A stretch of 64,000 nucleotides of DNA, taken from the NCBI GenBank assembly GCA_015232365.1, contig JADFZU010000006.1, positions 21,456 through 85,455 of the forward strand, written 5' to 3'. Of the stretch, positions 45,501 through 55,329 are shown in pieces. A program made the position numbers and the translations under genes. Source of the DNA: Magnetococcales bacterium. Its GTDB lineage: Bacteria; Pseudomonadota; Magnetococcia; Magnetococcales; JADFYX01. Under the pieces are notes generated by a model, which was not told the origin of the DNA, ran no database searches, and worked only from the letters and a program-made list of their open reading frames with translations. The stretch's first letter is position 1. Every line of letters begins with the position of its first letter.

Positions 45501-46286
45501 CTAATCTAGTTCAACAGCCTTCATGCCAACCACGTTATAGCCAGCATCAACATGCATAATCTCGCCAGTAATGCCAGAACCAAGATCCGATAGCAGCAGA
45601 AGTGCTGAATTGCCTACCTCATCTTGAGTTACATTCCGCCTAAGAGGGGAGTTGTCCCGGTTCCAGTTAAGGATCTCTTTAAAATCTCCTATGCCTGCTG
45701 CAGCAAGGGTTTTTATCGGTCCGGCAGAGATAGCATTTACCCGAACTCCTGATGGACCAAAATCAACAGCTAGATAACGGACACTTGCTTCCAAGGCAGC
45801 TTTTGCCACACCCATTACATTATAATGGGGAATGACCCGCTCTGCACCTAGGTAGGAGAGAGTAAGTATGCTGGCACCAGGATTAAGCAGAGGTGCTGCT
45901 CGCTGGCATACTGCTGTCAATGAGTATGCTGAAGCCTCAAGGGCAATACGAAAACCCTCTCTGGAGGTGTTATAAAAATGGCCGGTTAATTCAGCTTTAT
46001 TGGCAAAAGCTATTGAGTGGACAATAAAATCGATGCCTCCCCATCTCTCTTTTACCTGCTCAAATACTGCGTCAATCTGAGCATCATCATTTATATCACA
46101 AGGCATAACAAAGGTTGAATTAACCTGCTCTGCAAGAGGAATTACCCGTTTTTTAAGTGGCTCACCCAGGTAGGTGAAAGCCAGTTCAGCCCCCTCACGA
46201 TGACACGCTTGTGAAACCCCCCAGGCTATACTGCGATCGTTAGCCAGACCAAGAATCAAGCCTTTTTTTCCATCCAACAACCCCAT
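45501..46286 (-). CDS. fabI: Enoyl-ACP reductase (NADH), FabI type
   Basis: It catalyses the last reduction in each round of fatty acid elongation and is the target of triclosan-type inhibitors. The 261 residues are standard. Signatures: the nucleotide-binding GLLDGKKGLILGLANDRSIAWG, the first tyrosine in LSYLGAERVIPHYN, the catalytic YNVMGVAKAALE (Tyr-x6-Lys), and AGPIKTLAAAGI. It is monocistronic with a strong terminator. Confidence 0.96.
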   Translation of the reverse strand: MGLLDGKKGLILGLANDRSIAWGVSQACHREGAELAFTYLGEPLKKRVIPLAEQVNSTFVMPCDINDDAQIDAVFEQVKERWGGIDFIVHSIAFANKAELTGHFYNTSREGFRIALEASAYSLTAVCQRAAPLLNPGASILTLSYLGAERVIPHYNVMGVAKAALEASVRYLAVDFGPSGVRVNAISAGPIKTLAAAGIGDFKEILNWNRDNSPLRRNVTQDEVGNSALLLLSDLGSGITGEIMHVDAGYNVVGMKAVELD

Positions 46287-46444
46287 AATAAGATCCCTTG
46301 AATATGTTGGTATATTTATAAAAAAACTACACTGTACAGCATAACAAAATATAGCTGTTTTTAAAACATAGATCTATAACTCTTCTATATATTAGCTTAG
46401 AAACTGCGGATGGAGAAGTGTGCTTATGACTGCAGCTTCATGGA

Positions 46445-47581
46445 TCATAGTTTATCTCTCTGATCGTTAAGTCTAAAGCCGCTGAGTTTATGTTGAGATA
46501 TTTTTTTCCCAAGAGCCAACACCTTGAATGTCTCTCCCATGCCCTCAGGTAGTATCAACCTTAATACCGCCTCCTTTAGATTGCCAATATCCACCCCTTC
46601 TAAACTACGCAACATTTCTAAACGTTCTAAGATTCCCAAACTTTGGAGAAACCAGCCTTGGCTTGTATAACCAGCCAGCTCAAGTTCAGATGCTCTGCCA
46701 GCCTCTACAATTGCTGTAAAATCGACATGGGCTGTGATATCCATCTCACCCGGATTGGCTAAAGGGTCATCAATACGAACGTGCTTTAAATGGCCGGTTA
46801 AAGTACCATTTTCTCGTAGCGGGGTATAATAATCTTTTTGTGGGTGACCATAATCAATCAACAGAACCAGACCCTGCTGCAAAACCTCTCCAGCCTTTTT
46901 TATCCACTGTTGACCGGCAATTCCAACTTCTGTACGGCTCCCAGGGGTTAGAGTTATGTTGCGAGATGTGAAATAATCATCTGCTATCTCAGCCGATAAA
47001 GGTTGTAAAACGGTGGTAAAGTCACCATTTTCATTTACGCAAACCCCAACCTCAGACAAGCCGTCAGGGGTCTGCTCAAGCCAATGGACAGGGAGTGCAT
47101 CAAGAAATTCGTTTGCAAAAATTACCCCTACAATTGAATTATCAGCAATATTATTCAAATCTTTATGCCACTTGGCTTTGGCTATTACCCCTGATTCTTT
47201 TAGGGTTTTTTCCTGTCTGTCTTTGAAATCCTGGCTTATCTCAATAAGCTCATAACTAATTGTGCTGTAAAATTTGGGAAAACGTTTTGCTGTAAGTAGA
47301 ATATCCTGAGCTAAACGGCCACTACCCGGCCCCATCTCTATTAGTTGGAATTTTGTTGGTGAACCCATTAACTGCCACAGCTCAACCATCTGTAGTGTTA
47401 GTAGCTCGCCAAATAGTGAAGTTAATTCTGGTGAGGTAATAAAATCTCCTTCGACACCCAGTCGCTCACCTACTGTCATGTAGTAACCCTTTTGCGGGTG
47501 GTAGAGAGCATGTCTCATATACTGGGCGTATGAAATGGAGCCGCCAGCAGCTTGAATTATTTTTTTTAGCTCGGTTTTCAT
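46445..47581 (-). CDS. SAM-dependent methyltransferase of the NDUFAF7/MidA family
   Basis: A 378-residue protein from the ATG at 47581 (MKTELKKIIQAAGG). The tracked ORF adds 49 codons that read through repeat R4 and are not credible. Family signatures: MRHALYHPQKGYYM, GDFITSPELTSLFGELL, the SAM-binding IEMGPGSGRLAQDIL, and FANEFLDALPVHWLEQ. Human NDUFAF7 dimethylates an arginine of NDUFS2 during complex I assembly. The bacterial NDUFS2 counterpart, NuoD, is encoded in the nuo operon just upstream and keeps that arginine (LLHRGTEKL). The gene is on the nuo strand, about 240 bases after nuoN and beyond a terminator. Function inferred from family and position. Confidence 0.88.
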   Translation of the reverse strand: MKTELKKIIQAAGGSISYAQYMRHALYHPQKGYYMTVGERLGVEGDFITSPELTSLFGELLTLQMVELWQLMGSPTKFQLIEMGPGSGRLAQDILLTAKRFPKFYSTISYELIEISQDFKDRQEKTLKESGVIAKAKWHKDLNNIADNSIVGVIFANEFLDALPVHWLEQTPDGLSEVGVCVNENGDFTTVLQPLSAEIADDYFTSRNITLTPGSRTEVGIAGQQWIKKAGEVLQQGLVLLIDYGHPQKDYYTPLRENGTLTGHLKHVRIDDPLANPGEMDITAHVDFTAIVEAGRASELELAGYTSQGWFLQSLGILERLEMLRSLEGVDIGNLKEAVLRLILPEGMGETFKVLALGKKISQHKLSGFRLNDQRDKL

Positions 47582-47655
47582 GAATATATCCGGTTTTGAG
47601 ATATTGCAGAGCTTAGCCCCCACACTCCATTGGGAATGGCAGGTCATCTTCAATA

Positions 47656-47717
47656 TAGATTCGGCATTTTGGCGTGAATCAAGAGGCTGTGCCAATGATG
47701 TGCGAACAACTACCGAA
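47656..47717. repeat. Dispersed inverted-repeat element R4 (short copy)
   Basis: TAGATTCGGCATTTTG at the left and CGAACAACTACCGAAG at the right, with AATCAAGAGGCTGTG inside matching AATCTAGAGGTTGTG of R2. It is about 62 bases long, so an internal part of R2 is deleted. On the minus strand it encodes VVRTSLAQPLDS in frame with the methyltransferase ORF downstream. Confidence 0.65.
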
Positions 47718-47761
47718 GAGCCAAGCAAATGAATAAAAACTATATTATGAGCACCTTAAAC

Positions 47762-47796
47762 GAAAAAAGCACGGATAACTCTCCGTGCTTTTTTCG
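47762..47796. terminator. Terminator after the nuo operon (symmetrical)
   Basis: GAAAAAAGCACGGA / TCCGTGCTTTTTTC with a short loop gives a GC stem flanked by A6 and T6. It lies 28 bases after the nuoN stop on the minus strand and would work in either direction. Confidence 0.88.
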
Positions 47797-47823
47797 TTAT
47801 TTATAGTGTTGTAACTAAAAAAT

Positions 47824-49272
47824 CTACTGAAACATCCGAACCGTAGTCTCAGTCCAACTAAGTAGAGAGCCAGGAAATACACCCCAGACTAGCATGATCA
47901 CACCGCTCATCACAATTACGGCCTGGCTTGCAGAACTAACCGGCATGCTAAAATCTGACTTAGCTTCGTCAAAATACATATATTTAACAACACGAAGATA
48001 GTAAAAAGCACCAACAGCAGAGAACAGAACGCCAGCTATAGCGATTGATATCATGCCAGCTTTAATCGCAGCCATAAATATATAGAGCTTACCAATAAAC
48101 CCAGCGAGTGGTGGAATACCTCCCATGGAGAACATAAACGTTGCCATAAGAACCGCAAGAAAAGGCCGTTTTTTTGCTAAACCTTTAAAGTCGGTGAGTT
48201 CATCACCAATTCCGCCTCTGTTTAGTATCAATATCAGAGCGAAAGCACCGGTGTTCATGATGATATAGATGGTCAAATAGAGCAGCACGCTCTGGTAGCC
48301 GTCACTGGTGCCTGTGGATAGGCCAATAAGTAAAAATCCAACATGCCCTATTGATGAGTAAGCCAACATACGTTTAATGTTGGTCTGAGCTATAGCAGCA
48401 AAAGAGCCAACCGCTAGTGAGGCAATCGCCAAGAACTGCAGCAACGGCCCCCACTGCGAGTGTAGGGCAGGAAAGGTGATAATCAACACCCGGTAGAGAA
48501 CCGCAAAAGCTGCAACCTTAGGCATTGACGCCATAAATGCAGTAACCGATGTGGGAGCACCCTCATAGACGTCTGGTGCCCACATATGGAACGGAGCAGC
48601 AGCAACCTTAAAACTTAAACCACCGACTATCATCACCATGCCTAAACCAACAGCAGGAGTGACATGACCATGAGAGTTGGCCAAAGCCTCTGCTATACCA
48701 GTATATGATACAGTACCAAATGAGCCGTAGATCAGCGATATACCATAGAGCAGTATGCCGGAAGCCAAAGAGCCAAGGATGAAATATTTAAGACCAGCTT
48801 CACTGGATTTTTGATCATTGCGTTTAAATGCCGCAAGAACATAGATGGAGAGAGACATCAGCTCTAGACCTAGATAGAGCATGACAAAGTCACCGCTGGA
48901 TACCATGAACATGCCGCCAAGCATGGAGAATAGGGTAATTACATAATACTCTCCACCATCCATTTTGTTGTCATGTACATAGTTAAACGATATAAGCAGA
49001 GGCAGAACCGTTGCTATCAAAAGCAGCAGCTTCATGTAGCGAGCAAAGGTGTCATCGACAAACATGCCGCCAAAGGTCGTCTCTCCAGTGCCGCCACCGA
49101 TCATAATCGCAAGTGCAGCCAGGCCTATGCCAAAAATTGACATCCAACCAATGGTTCCACGTCCCTCTTTACCATACCAGGCACTCATCAACAGCAGGGC
49201 CATGGCAAGGAGAGCAACCAATATCTCTGGCAACATAAGGCCCAGGCTTATATCAGGCATTTGTACGGGCAT
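47824..49272 (-). CDS. nuoN: NADH-quinone oxidoreductase subunit N
   Basis: One of three antiporter-like membrane subunits of complex I that pump protons. The 482 residues have about 14 predicted helices. Signatures: YLGLELMSLSIYVLAAF (the charged helix of the Mrp-antiporter family), LASGILLYGISLIYG, PFHMWAPDVYEGAPTSVTAF and IKRMLAYSSIGHVGFLL. It is the last gene of nuoA-N, 74 bases after nuoM, and is followed by a terminator. Confidence 0.96.
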   Translation of the reverse strand: MPVQMPDISLGLMLPEILVALLAMALLLMSAWYGKEGRGTIGWMSIFGIGLAALAIMIGGGTGETTFGGMFVDDTFARYMKLLLLIATVLPLLISFNYVHDNKMDGGEYYVITLFSMLGGMFMVSSGDFVMLYLGLELMSLSIYVLAAFKRNDQKSSEAGLKYFILGSLASGILLYGISLIYGSFGTVSYTGIAEALANSHGHVTPAVGLGMVMIVGGLSFKVAAAPFHMWAPDVYEGAPTSVTAFMASMPKVAAFAVLYRVLIITFPALHSQWGPLLQFLAIASLAVGSFAAIAQTNIKRMLAYSSIGHVGFLLIGLSTGTSDGYQSVLLYLTIYIIMNTGAFALILILNRGGIGDELTDFKGLAKKRPFLAVLMATFMFSMGGIPPLAGFIGKLYIFMAAIKAGMISIAIAGVLFSAVGAFYYLRVVKYMYFDEAKSDFSMPVSSASQAVIVMSGVIMLVWGVFPGSLLSWTETTVRMFQ

Positions 49273-49346
49273 TTTTTCTCAGCACTCTCTAGAAAAATTA
49301 ATCATTATTCCCAACCAAACAAAATGTCTGGTCTTCATGTCCCACT

Positions 49347-50831
49347 TTAATACATCGATACTGCAGCAGTTCCGGCTTTAATTGTGTGTGCCTGAGCCAA
49401 TAGCTGCTCTACAGAGGTGTGCATAATCTCAAGAAACGGCCCAGGATAGAAACCGATCCAGAAAATTAGAATGATCAGAGGGGCAAAAATCGCCATCTCT
49501 CTTCTATCCATATCTTTTAATGCTTGTACCTCATCACTATGTATAACTCCAAAGAAAACTTTCTTATAGAGCCACAACATATACGCTGCACCCAATACCA
49601 AACCTGTGGTTGCAACAATTGCTACCCCTTTGTTGGCTAAAAATGCACCGAGGAGAATTAAAAACTCACCTACAAAACCGTTGGTTCCTGGCAATCCAAC
49701 CGCAGCCATGGTAAACAGCATGAAAATTACAGCATAGACCGGCATTACGTTAACAACACCGCCAAACTTGGCAATCTCTCTGGTATGCATTCGGTCATAA
49801 ATAACTCCAACCAGCAAGAAGAGACCGCCTGCAACAATACCATGGTTGATCATCTGTAAAATTCCACCTTCAAGACCCTGCTGGTTGAAGGAGAAAATAC
49901 CGATGGTTACAAAACCCATATGGGAGACTGATGAGTAGGCTATAAGCTTTTTAAGATCTTTCTGCATCAAAGCTACCAGTGCAGTATAGACAACCCCAAC
50001 CAACGACAGGCCAAAAATCAGCGGAACAAAATAACGGGCTGCATCCGGCAACATTGGTATGGAGAAACGGAGAAAACCGTATGCACCCATTTTCAGTAGA
50101 ATACCAGCAAGGATTACCGAGCCTCCTGTTGGTGCCTCAACATGGGCATCTGGTAGCCAGGTGTGGAAAGGCCACATTGGTACTTTTACCGCAAAGGAGA
50201 CAAAGAATCCCAAGAAGAGCCAGATCTGGAGGTTAAACCCCAATGGTGCATTCATCAAATCCGGTATGGAGAAAGTTCCTGCGGTATATTTCATTACGAT
50301 AATGGCGATCAGCATCAAAACTGAACCGGCCAAAGTATACAAGAAGAACTTTAGTGCGGCATAGACCCGGTTAGGACCGCCCCAGATCCCAATCAATAGG
50401 AACATTGGGATCAGCATCGCCTCCCAGAGAATATAGAAGAGGATAAAATCCAGAGCACAAAAGACACCGATCACAAAAGCTTCAAGTGCCAGGAAGGCAA
50501 TCATGTACTCTTGAACCATCTTCTGTACTGATTTCCAGGAAGATAGGATACATAACGGGGTCAAAAAGGTGGTCAGTAGAACAAATGGCAGACTTATGCC
50601 GTCAACACCCATACGGTAGGTGATGCCATATGCAGGCAGCCACTCAGACTCTTCAAGAAACTGAAAAGCTGCTGTGCTGCTGTCAAAATCGATCAAAAGT
50701 CTCAGGCTCAGAACAAAGGTCGCCAAAGAGACAATTAGAGCAATATAGCGGGCAGTGTTTGCGTTATTCCTGGCGGCAATAATAATCGCTAAAACACCGG
50801 CCAAAGGAAAAAATGTTACCAGACTCAACAT
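49347..50831 (-). CDS. nuoM: NADH-quinone oxidoreductase subunit M
   Basis: An antiporter-like proton-pumping subunit. The 494 residues contain YILWEAMLIPMFLLIGIWGG, the MWPFHTWLPDAHVEAPTGGSV block and LKKLIAYSSVSHMGFVTIGIF, all with the expected charged residues (Glu in the IPMF helix, Lys in broken helices). The C-terminus carries an amphipathic tail. It lies 19 bases downstream of nuoL. Confidence 0.97.
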   Translation of the reverse strand: MLSLVTFFPLAGVLAIIIAARNNANTARYIALIVSLATFVLSLRLLIDFDSSTAAFQFLEESEWLPAYGITYRMGVDGISLPFVLLTTFLTPLCILSSWKSVQKMVQEYMIAFLALEAFVIGVFCALDFILFYILWEAMLIPMFLLIGIWGGPNRVYAALKFFLYTLAGSVLMLIAIIVMKYTAGTFSIPDLMNAPLGFNLQIWLFLGFFVSFAVKVPMWPFHTWLPDAHVEAPTGGSVILAGILLKMGAYGFLRFSIPMLPDAARYFVPLIFGLSLVGVVYTALVALMQKDLKKLIAYSSVSHMGFVTIGIFSFNQQGLEGGILQMINHGIVAGGLFLLVGVIYDRMHTREIAKFGGVVNVMPVYAVIFMLFTMAAVGLPGTNGFVGEFLILLGAFLANKGVAIVATTGLVLGAAYMLWLYKKVFFGVIHSDEVQALKDMDRREMAIFAPLIILIFWIGFYPGPFLEIMHTSVEQLLAQAHTIKAGTAAVSMY

Positions 50832-50850
50832 TACCTATACGTCCCACCCA

Positions 50851-52767
50851 TTAAGAGTAAACGGTTACTAGAACCAAAAGACCAACAATCATAGCAAAAG
50901 CATAGTGGTATACGTAACCTGTCTGTACACCCTTAAACCATTGCGCCACGCGACCACAGGTTGCAGCAATACCGTTCACACCATAACCATCAATGATGGT
51001 TATATCACCGGTCTGCCATAACCCTCTGCCAATTGCTTTAGCCGGTTCTACAAATATCTTGTCGTACAGCTTATCAAAGTACCATGCATTCAAAAGGAAC
51101 TTATAGATACCCAAATATGTCTCAGCCAAAATTTTCGGCAGTGTAGTTACCTTTATATAGAGGAACCAGGCTAGAGTCAGTCCAACCAGGAATGCACCAA
51201 ACGGAAGCCACTTCACCCAGAGTGCTACATGGTGGGCGTTTGCCATGGCATCATGACCAGGAGCTAAGATAATAGCCTCTTTGAACCAACCTTCATGGAC
51301 CATTGGTGCTCCAAGCATTCCAGCGAATATCGCACCCACAGCCAAAACCAGAAGAGGAAAACGGATGGACCACGGAGCTTCATGGGCGTGGTCATATGCG
51401 TGTTGGTCACGGGGTTTGCCGTGGAAGGTCATAAAGATCAGGCGGAATGAGTAAAATGAGGTCAATACCGCAGCACTCATACCCATAACCCAGGCGATTG
51501 TACCTGAGGTGCTATGGGCAGCATAAGCTGCTTCTAGTATGGCATCTTTAGAGAAGAAGCCTGCTAGATATGGGAATCCAGTTAAGGCCAGGGTTCCAAT
51601 CATCATTACAGTATAGGTGATGGGAAGCTTTTTCCAGAGACCACCCATCTTGCGCATATCTTGCTCATGGTGCATAGCGTGGATTACCGCACCGGCACTC
51701 AAAAAGAGCAGGGCTTTGAAAAATGCGTGGGTCATAAGATGGAAAATTGCTGCTGAGTAGGCTGATACACCTGCGGCAAAAAACATATAACCAAGCTGAG
51801 AACAGGTAGAGTAGGCGATAACTTTTTTGATATCGTTCTGCACCAGACCAACAGTGGCAGCAAACAGTGCTGTTGTTGCTCCAACAAGCGTTACAACTGT
51901 AAGTGAAGTTTCAGACAGCTCAAACAGTGGCGAGGTTCTACAGACCATAAAGACACCAGCAGTAACCATGGTTGCAGCATGAATAAGAGCCGAAACCGGA
52001 GTTGGACCCTCCATAGCATCAGGCAGCCATGTATGGAGAATAAACTGTGCTGACTTGCCCATAGCACCAACAAAAAGCAGCAAAGTGATTACAGTTATAG
52101 TTGGAGAAGGACCAAAGAAGATAAAATCGATTGTTTTTGGATACTGATCCGTACCGGCCATCTGGAAAACCTGGGCATAATCCAGGGTACCAAAAACCAT
52201 GTATATAGCAAAAATACCGAGAGCAAAACCGAAATCGCCAACACGGTTGACCAGAAACGCCTTCATCGCGGCATTACAGGCAGACTCTTTTTGATACCAG
52301 AAGCCGATGAGGAGATATGAGGCCAGACCCACTCCTTCCCAGCCAAAGAATAGCTGAAGGAAGTTATCACCTGTTACCAGCATCAACATGGCAAAAGTGA
52401 AGAATGATAGATAGCTGAAGAACCTTGGCTGATGGGGATCTTCCGCCATGTAACCCACTGAGTAGATGTGGATCAGAGTGGATATACCGGAGACTACAAT
52501 CAACATGGTAGCAGTAATCCGGTCAATCAAGATACCAAAGTGCACCTTGAAATCACCTGCGATAATCCATGAGAAGATCTCCTTGCGGATCTCAGGGCCA
52601 TCACCAACGGCAACTTCAAAAAAGACAATAATAGCCAGTGCAGCAGAGACCGTCATTCCTAAGATGGTCACATTGCGAGCCATTGCTTTGCCAATATACC
52701 GTCCAAAGAGGCCAGCTATCATCGAGCCAATTAACGGGGCAACAATTATGAGAAGTTCTCTGCTCAT
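50851..52767 (-). CDS. nuoL: NADH-quinone oxidoreductase subunit L
   Basis: The distal antiporter-like subunit, which carries the long lateral helix HL. The 638 residues include FFGWEGVGLASYLLIGFW, HTWLPDAMEGPTPVSALIHAATMV, and IKKVIAYSTCSQLGYMFFA. The C-terminal part (about 510-638) fits the lateral helix and final transmembrane helix. It lies 30 bases downstream of nuoK. Confidence 0.97.
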   Translation of the reverse strand: MSRELLIIVAPLIGSMIAGLFGRYIGKAMARNVTILGMTVSAALAIIVFFEVAVGDGPEIRKEIFSWIIAGDFKVHFGILIDRITATMLIVVSGISTLIHIYSVGYMAEDPHQPRFFSYLSFFTFAMLMLVTGDNFLQLFFGWEGVGLASYLLIGFWYQKESACNAAMKAFLVNRVGDFGFALGIFAIYMVFGTLDYAQVFQMAGTDQYPKTIDFIFFGPSPTITVITLLLFVGAMGKSAQFILHTWLPDAMEGPTPVSALIHAATMVTAGVFMVCRTSPLFELSETSLTVVTLVGATTALFAATVGLVQNDIKKVIAYSTCSQLGYMFFAAGVSAYSAAIFHLMTHAFFKALLFLSAGAVIHAMHHEQDMRKMGGLWKKLPITYTVMMIGTLALTGFPYLAGFFSKDAILEAAYAAHSTSGTIAWVMGMSAAVLTSFYSFRLIFMTFHGKPRDQHAYDHAHEAPWSIRFPLLVLAVGAIFAGMLGAPMVHEGWFKEAIILAPGHDAMANAHHVALWVKWLPFGAFLVGLTLAWFLYIKVTTLPKILAETYLGIYKFLLNAWYFDKLYDKIFVEPAKAIGRGLWQTGDITIIDGYGVNGIAATCGRVAQWFKGVQTGYVYHYAFAMIVGLLVLVTVYS

Positions 52768-52797
52768 GTTTTTTAAAAATGCCGGATAGTCCGGTCC

Positions 52798-53100
52798 TTA
52801 TCCCTTCAAGGTGTCGATTTCTTCAACGTCAATTGTTGCTCTGTTCCTGAAAAATGTAACCAGGATAGCAAGACCAATAGCCGCTTCTGCTGCTGCAACA
52901 GTCAGCACAAAAAAGGTGATAATCTGCCCATCTATGTTGCCAAGGTAGCTGGAAAAGGCAACAAAGTTGATATTGACTGACAGAAGTATCAATTCAATAC
53001 TCATCATGATAATGATGACATTGCGTCGATTCATGAAAATGCCAAACACACCAATGGTAAAAAGTAGGGCACTTAGTATTAGATAGTTGTTTAAGCTCAT
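52798..53100 (-). CDS. nuoK: NADH-quinone oxidoreductase subunit K
   Basis: A small three-helix membrane subunit. The tracked ORF starts at 53226 inside nuoJ; the real start is the ATG at 53100 ([17 protein letters not shown]), giving 100 residues. Conserved membrane glutamates are in [14 protein letters not shown] and [13 protein letters not shown]. It starts 4 bases after the nuoJ stop. Confidence 0.97.
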   Translation of the reverse strand: MSLNNYLILSALLFTIGVFGIFMNRRNVIIIMMSIELILLSVNINFVAFSSYLGNIDGQIITFFVLTVAAAEAAIGLAILVTFFRNRATIDVEEIDTLKG

Positions 53101-53104
53101 TCTA

Positions 53105-53701
53105 TTACGATGCCCCCTCGCCAGATGCCACTTTTTTAAGTTCAACAGATTGCTCTGGTGTTCTTGCCATCTGTTTTTGGATGTTTTGCCGTTTAGGACG
53201 TTTACGCTCACGGTAGGTAAGAACAATAGCTCCCACCAAAGCCACCAACAAGATAACTGAGGCTATCTCAAAAGGCAGTAGATATTTTGTGTAGAGTAAG
53301 CGTCCCAACTCCAATGTATTTGGTACATCACTTGCCACAGCACCTGCTGCATCATGGTCGATATGGACCTGAGTGATTATAACTATCAACTCTATTAGGA
53401 TTATAACACCAACAGCAATGCCCATAGGCAGATACTGCATTGCCCGCTCTTTGAGTGCTGAAAACTCAACATCCAGCATCATAACCACAAAGAGGAACAA
53501 GATTGCCACTGCACCCATGTAGACCATAATAAGTATGGCCGCCAGGAACTCAGCACCCAACAGCACAAATAGTGCTGATGTGGTAAAAAATGTCAGGACC
53601 AAAAATAGGACTGAATGGACCTGATTTTTTACGCTGACTACACCGAGTGCTGCAATGACGGTGATCGTCGCAAAAAGGTAGAAAACTATATCCGCTACCA
53701 T
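53105..53701 (-). CDS. nuoJ: NADH-quinone oxidoreductase subunit J
   Basis: A membrane subunit with five helices; 198 residues. The conserved early segment [19 protein letters not shown] and the pi-bulge helix region [17 protein letters not shown] are present. The C-terminal ~35 residues are a hydrophilic basic tail ([14 protein letters not shown]). It follows nuoI by 20 bases. Confidence 0.95.
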   Translation of the reverse strand: MVADIVFYLFATITVIAALGVVSVKNQVHSVLFLVLTFFTTSALFVLLGAEFLAAILIMVYMGAVAILFLFVVMMLDVEFSALKERAMQYLPMGIAVGVIILIELIVIITQVHIDHDAAGAVASDVPNTLELGRLLYTKYLLPFEIASVILLVALVGAIVLTYRERKRPKRQNIQKQMARTPEQSVELKKVASGEGAS

Positions 53702-53721
53702 GATTACCTCAAAACCCCTAA

Positions 53722-54219
53722 CTACCGATATTTACCGTCTGCTTCAATACAGGCATCCAACTCTTTTTTCCACTGCTCGCCGTTTGCCAACAGCTTCTGC
53801 TTGGAGAAATAGAGATCAGCCCGCGACTCTCCAACATATTCAAAATTTGGCCCTAGAACAATTGCCTCAACTGGGCATGCCTCTTGACAATAACCGCAAA
53901 AAATGCATTTTGTCTGGTCGATGTCATATACAGATGTTAAACGTTCGCTTGCTGTGCTGTTAACATCTATCTCAATGTAGATAGCCTCTGCTGGACACAC
54001 CGCCTCACATAGTTTACAAGCTACACAACGCTCACCACCATCGTCATGCTTTCTAAGGGCATGTTCACCGCGAAACCTTGGTGAGATAGGGGTTCGCTCT
54101 TCTGGATATTGGATGGTGATGTTGGGTTTGAAAAAATGCTTCAACGTCACCGCCATACCCTGAGCCAACTCCTTCAGGAGAAAACTGCCAAGCAACTGTT
54201 TGAAATCGATACTCATCAA
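53722..54219 (-). CDS. nuoI: NADH-quinone oxidoreductase subunit I
   Basis: The peripheral-arm subunit with two [4Fe-4S] clusters (N6a, N6b) on the path to N2. The 165 residues include [16 protein letters not shown] and [16 protein letters not shown], each with the CxxCxxCxxxCP pattern. An N-terminal amphipathic helix (about 8-30) docks it to the membrane arm. It follows nuoH by 11 bases. Confidence 0.97.
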   Translation of the reverse strand: MMSIDFKQLLGSFLLKELAQGMAVTLKHFFKPNITIQYPEERTPISPRFRGEHALRKHDDGGERCVACKLCEAVCPAEAIYIEIDVNSTASERLTSVYDIDQTKCIFCGYCQEACPVEAIVLGPNFEYVGESRADLYFSKQKLLANGEQWKKELDACIEADGKYR

Positions 54220-54230
54220 CTACTCTCCTG

Positions 54231-55271
54231 TTACGCCTTGAATAGATGGATCATCAACCCGGTCAAGAAGATCCAGAATAGTGATACCGGGAGAAAAACC
54301 TTCCACCCCAACCGCATTAGTTGATCATAGCGGTATCTGGGGAACGTAGCGCGTAGCCATAAGAACACAAACATCAAGAAACCAGCCTTTATTCCCAACC
54401 ATACCAGACCGGGGATAAAGGAGAGCAGGCCAATTGGTGGCAGCCAGCCACCCAAAAACATCAAGGCACCTAAGAAAGAAACCATCACAATGTTGGCATA
54501 CTCTCCCATGAAGAATACACCAGAACTCATTGCTGAGTATTCAGTGATAAAACCGGCAACAAGTTCGGCTTCCGCCTCAGGTAGATCGAAAGGTGCTCGG
54601 TTTGTCTCAGCAACTACAGAGATGAAATAGATAACAAACAGTGGTAACAGAGGTACTATATTCCATACATCACTCTGGGCTTCAACCACATCAACAAGGT
54701 TCAGACTACCAGTTAACATAACAACTGGAATCAAAGTAAACCCCATGGATACCTCGTAGGATATCATCTGGGATGCTGAACGCATGGAGCCAAGAAAAGC
54801 GTACCTGGAGTTAGATGCCCAACCAGCCATCAACACACCGTATGCACCCAAGGAGGATATGGCCAAAATAAACAGCAATCCTATATTTATATCTGCCAAC
54901 ACCAGTTCAGGAGAGAACGGGACAACCGCCCAGACTACCAGAGCCGGAGCCAGGGTCAGGGTTGGAGCCAGAAAGAAAACCGGCAGGTCAGCATGTTTTG
55001 GTATAATTGTCTCTTTGGTTATCAGTTTAAGTGCATCTGCCAGCGGTAGTAAAACGCCAAATATTCCAGCCCGGTTTGGACCAGGACGCACTTGCATTGC
55101 ACCAATAATCTTCCGCTCAGCCAGAGTGATGTAGGTCACAATGAACAGCACAGGGGCCAAAAGCATTACCACCTTTGCCACCGTCCATACTAGTGGCCAG
55201 AGCAGGGTGCCGAATAGATCCTCACCGAATGTGTGAATTATCGGTAGGATAGTTTGCAGGATTTCAGACAT
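54231..55271 (-). CDS. nuoH: NADH-quinone oxidoreductase subunit H
   Basis: The membrane subunit at the quinone-entry channel; 346 residues, eight or more helices. Signatures: ERKIIGAMQVRPGPNRAGIFG, SNSRYAFLGSMRSASQMISYEVSMG, and ETNRAPFDLPEAEAELVAGF. These glutamate- and arginine-rich loops form the quinone-coupling region. It follows nuoG by 58 bases. Confidence 0.97.
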   Translation of the reverse strand: MSEILQTILPIIHTFGEDLFGTLLWPLVWTVAKVVMLLAPVLFIVTYITLAERKIIGAMQVRPGPNRAGIFGVLLPLADALKLITKETIIPKHADLPVFFLAPTLTLAPALVVWAVVPFSPELVLADINIGLLFILAISSLGAYGVLMAGWASNSRYAFLGSMRSASQMISYEVSMGFTLIPVVMLTGSLNLVDVVEAQSDVWNIVPLLPLFVIYFISVVAETNRAPFDLPEAEAELVAGFITEYSAMSSGVFFMGEYANIVMVSFLGALMFLGGWLPPIGLLSFIPGLVWLGIKAGFLMFVFLWLRATFPRYRYDQLMRLGWKVFLPVSLFWIFLTGLMIHLFKA

Positions 55272-55329
55272 TTATTCCCGATCCCAACCTTGTGGTCCTC
55301 TGATTAACAAAAGACAAAAAATTATTATA

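Noticed and set aside
46445-47728. Extended N-terminus of the MidA-like methyltransferase
   Set aside because: The extra 49 codons are repeat R4 and leader DNA; the ATG at 47581 matches the family start.
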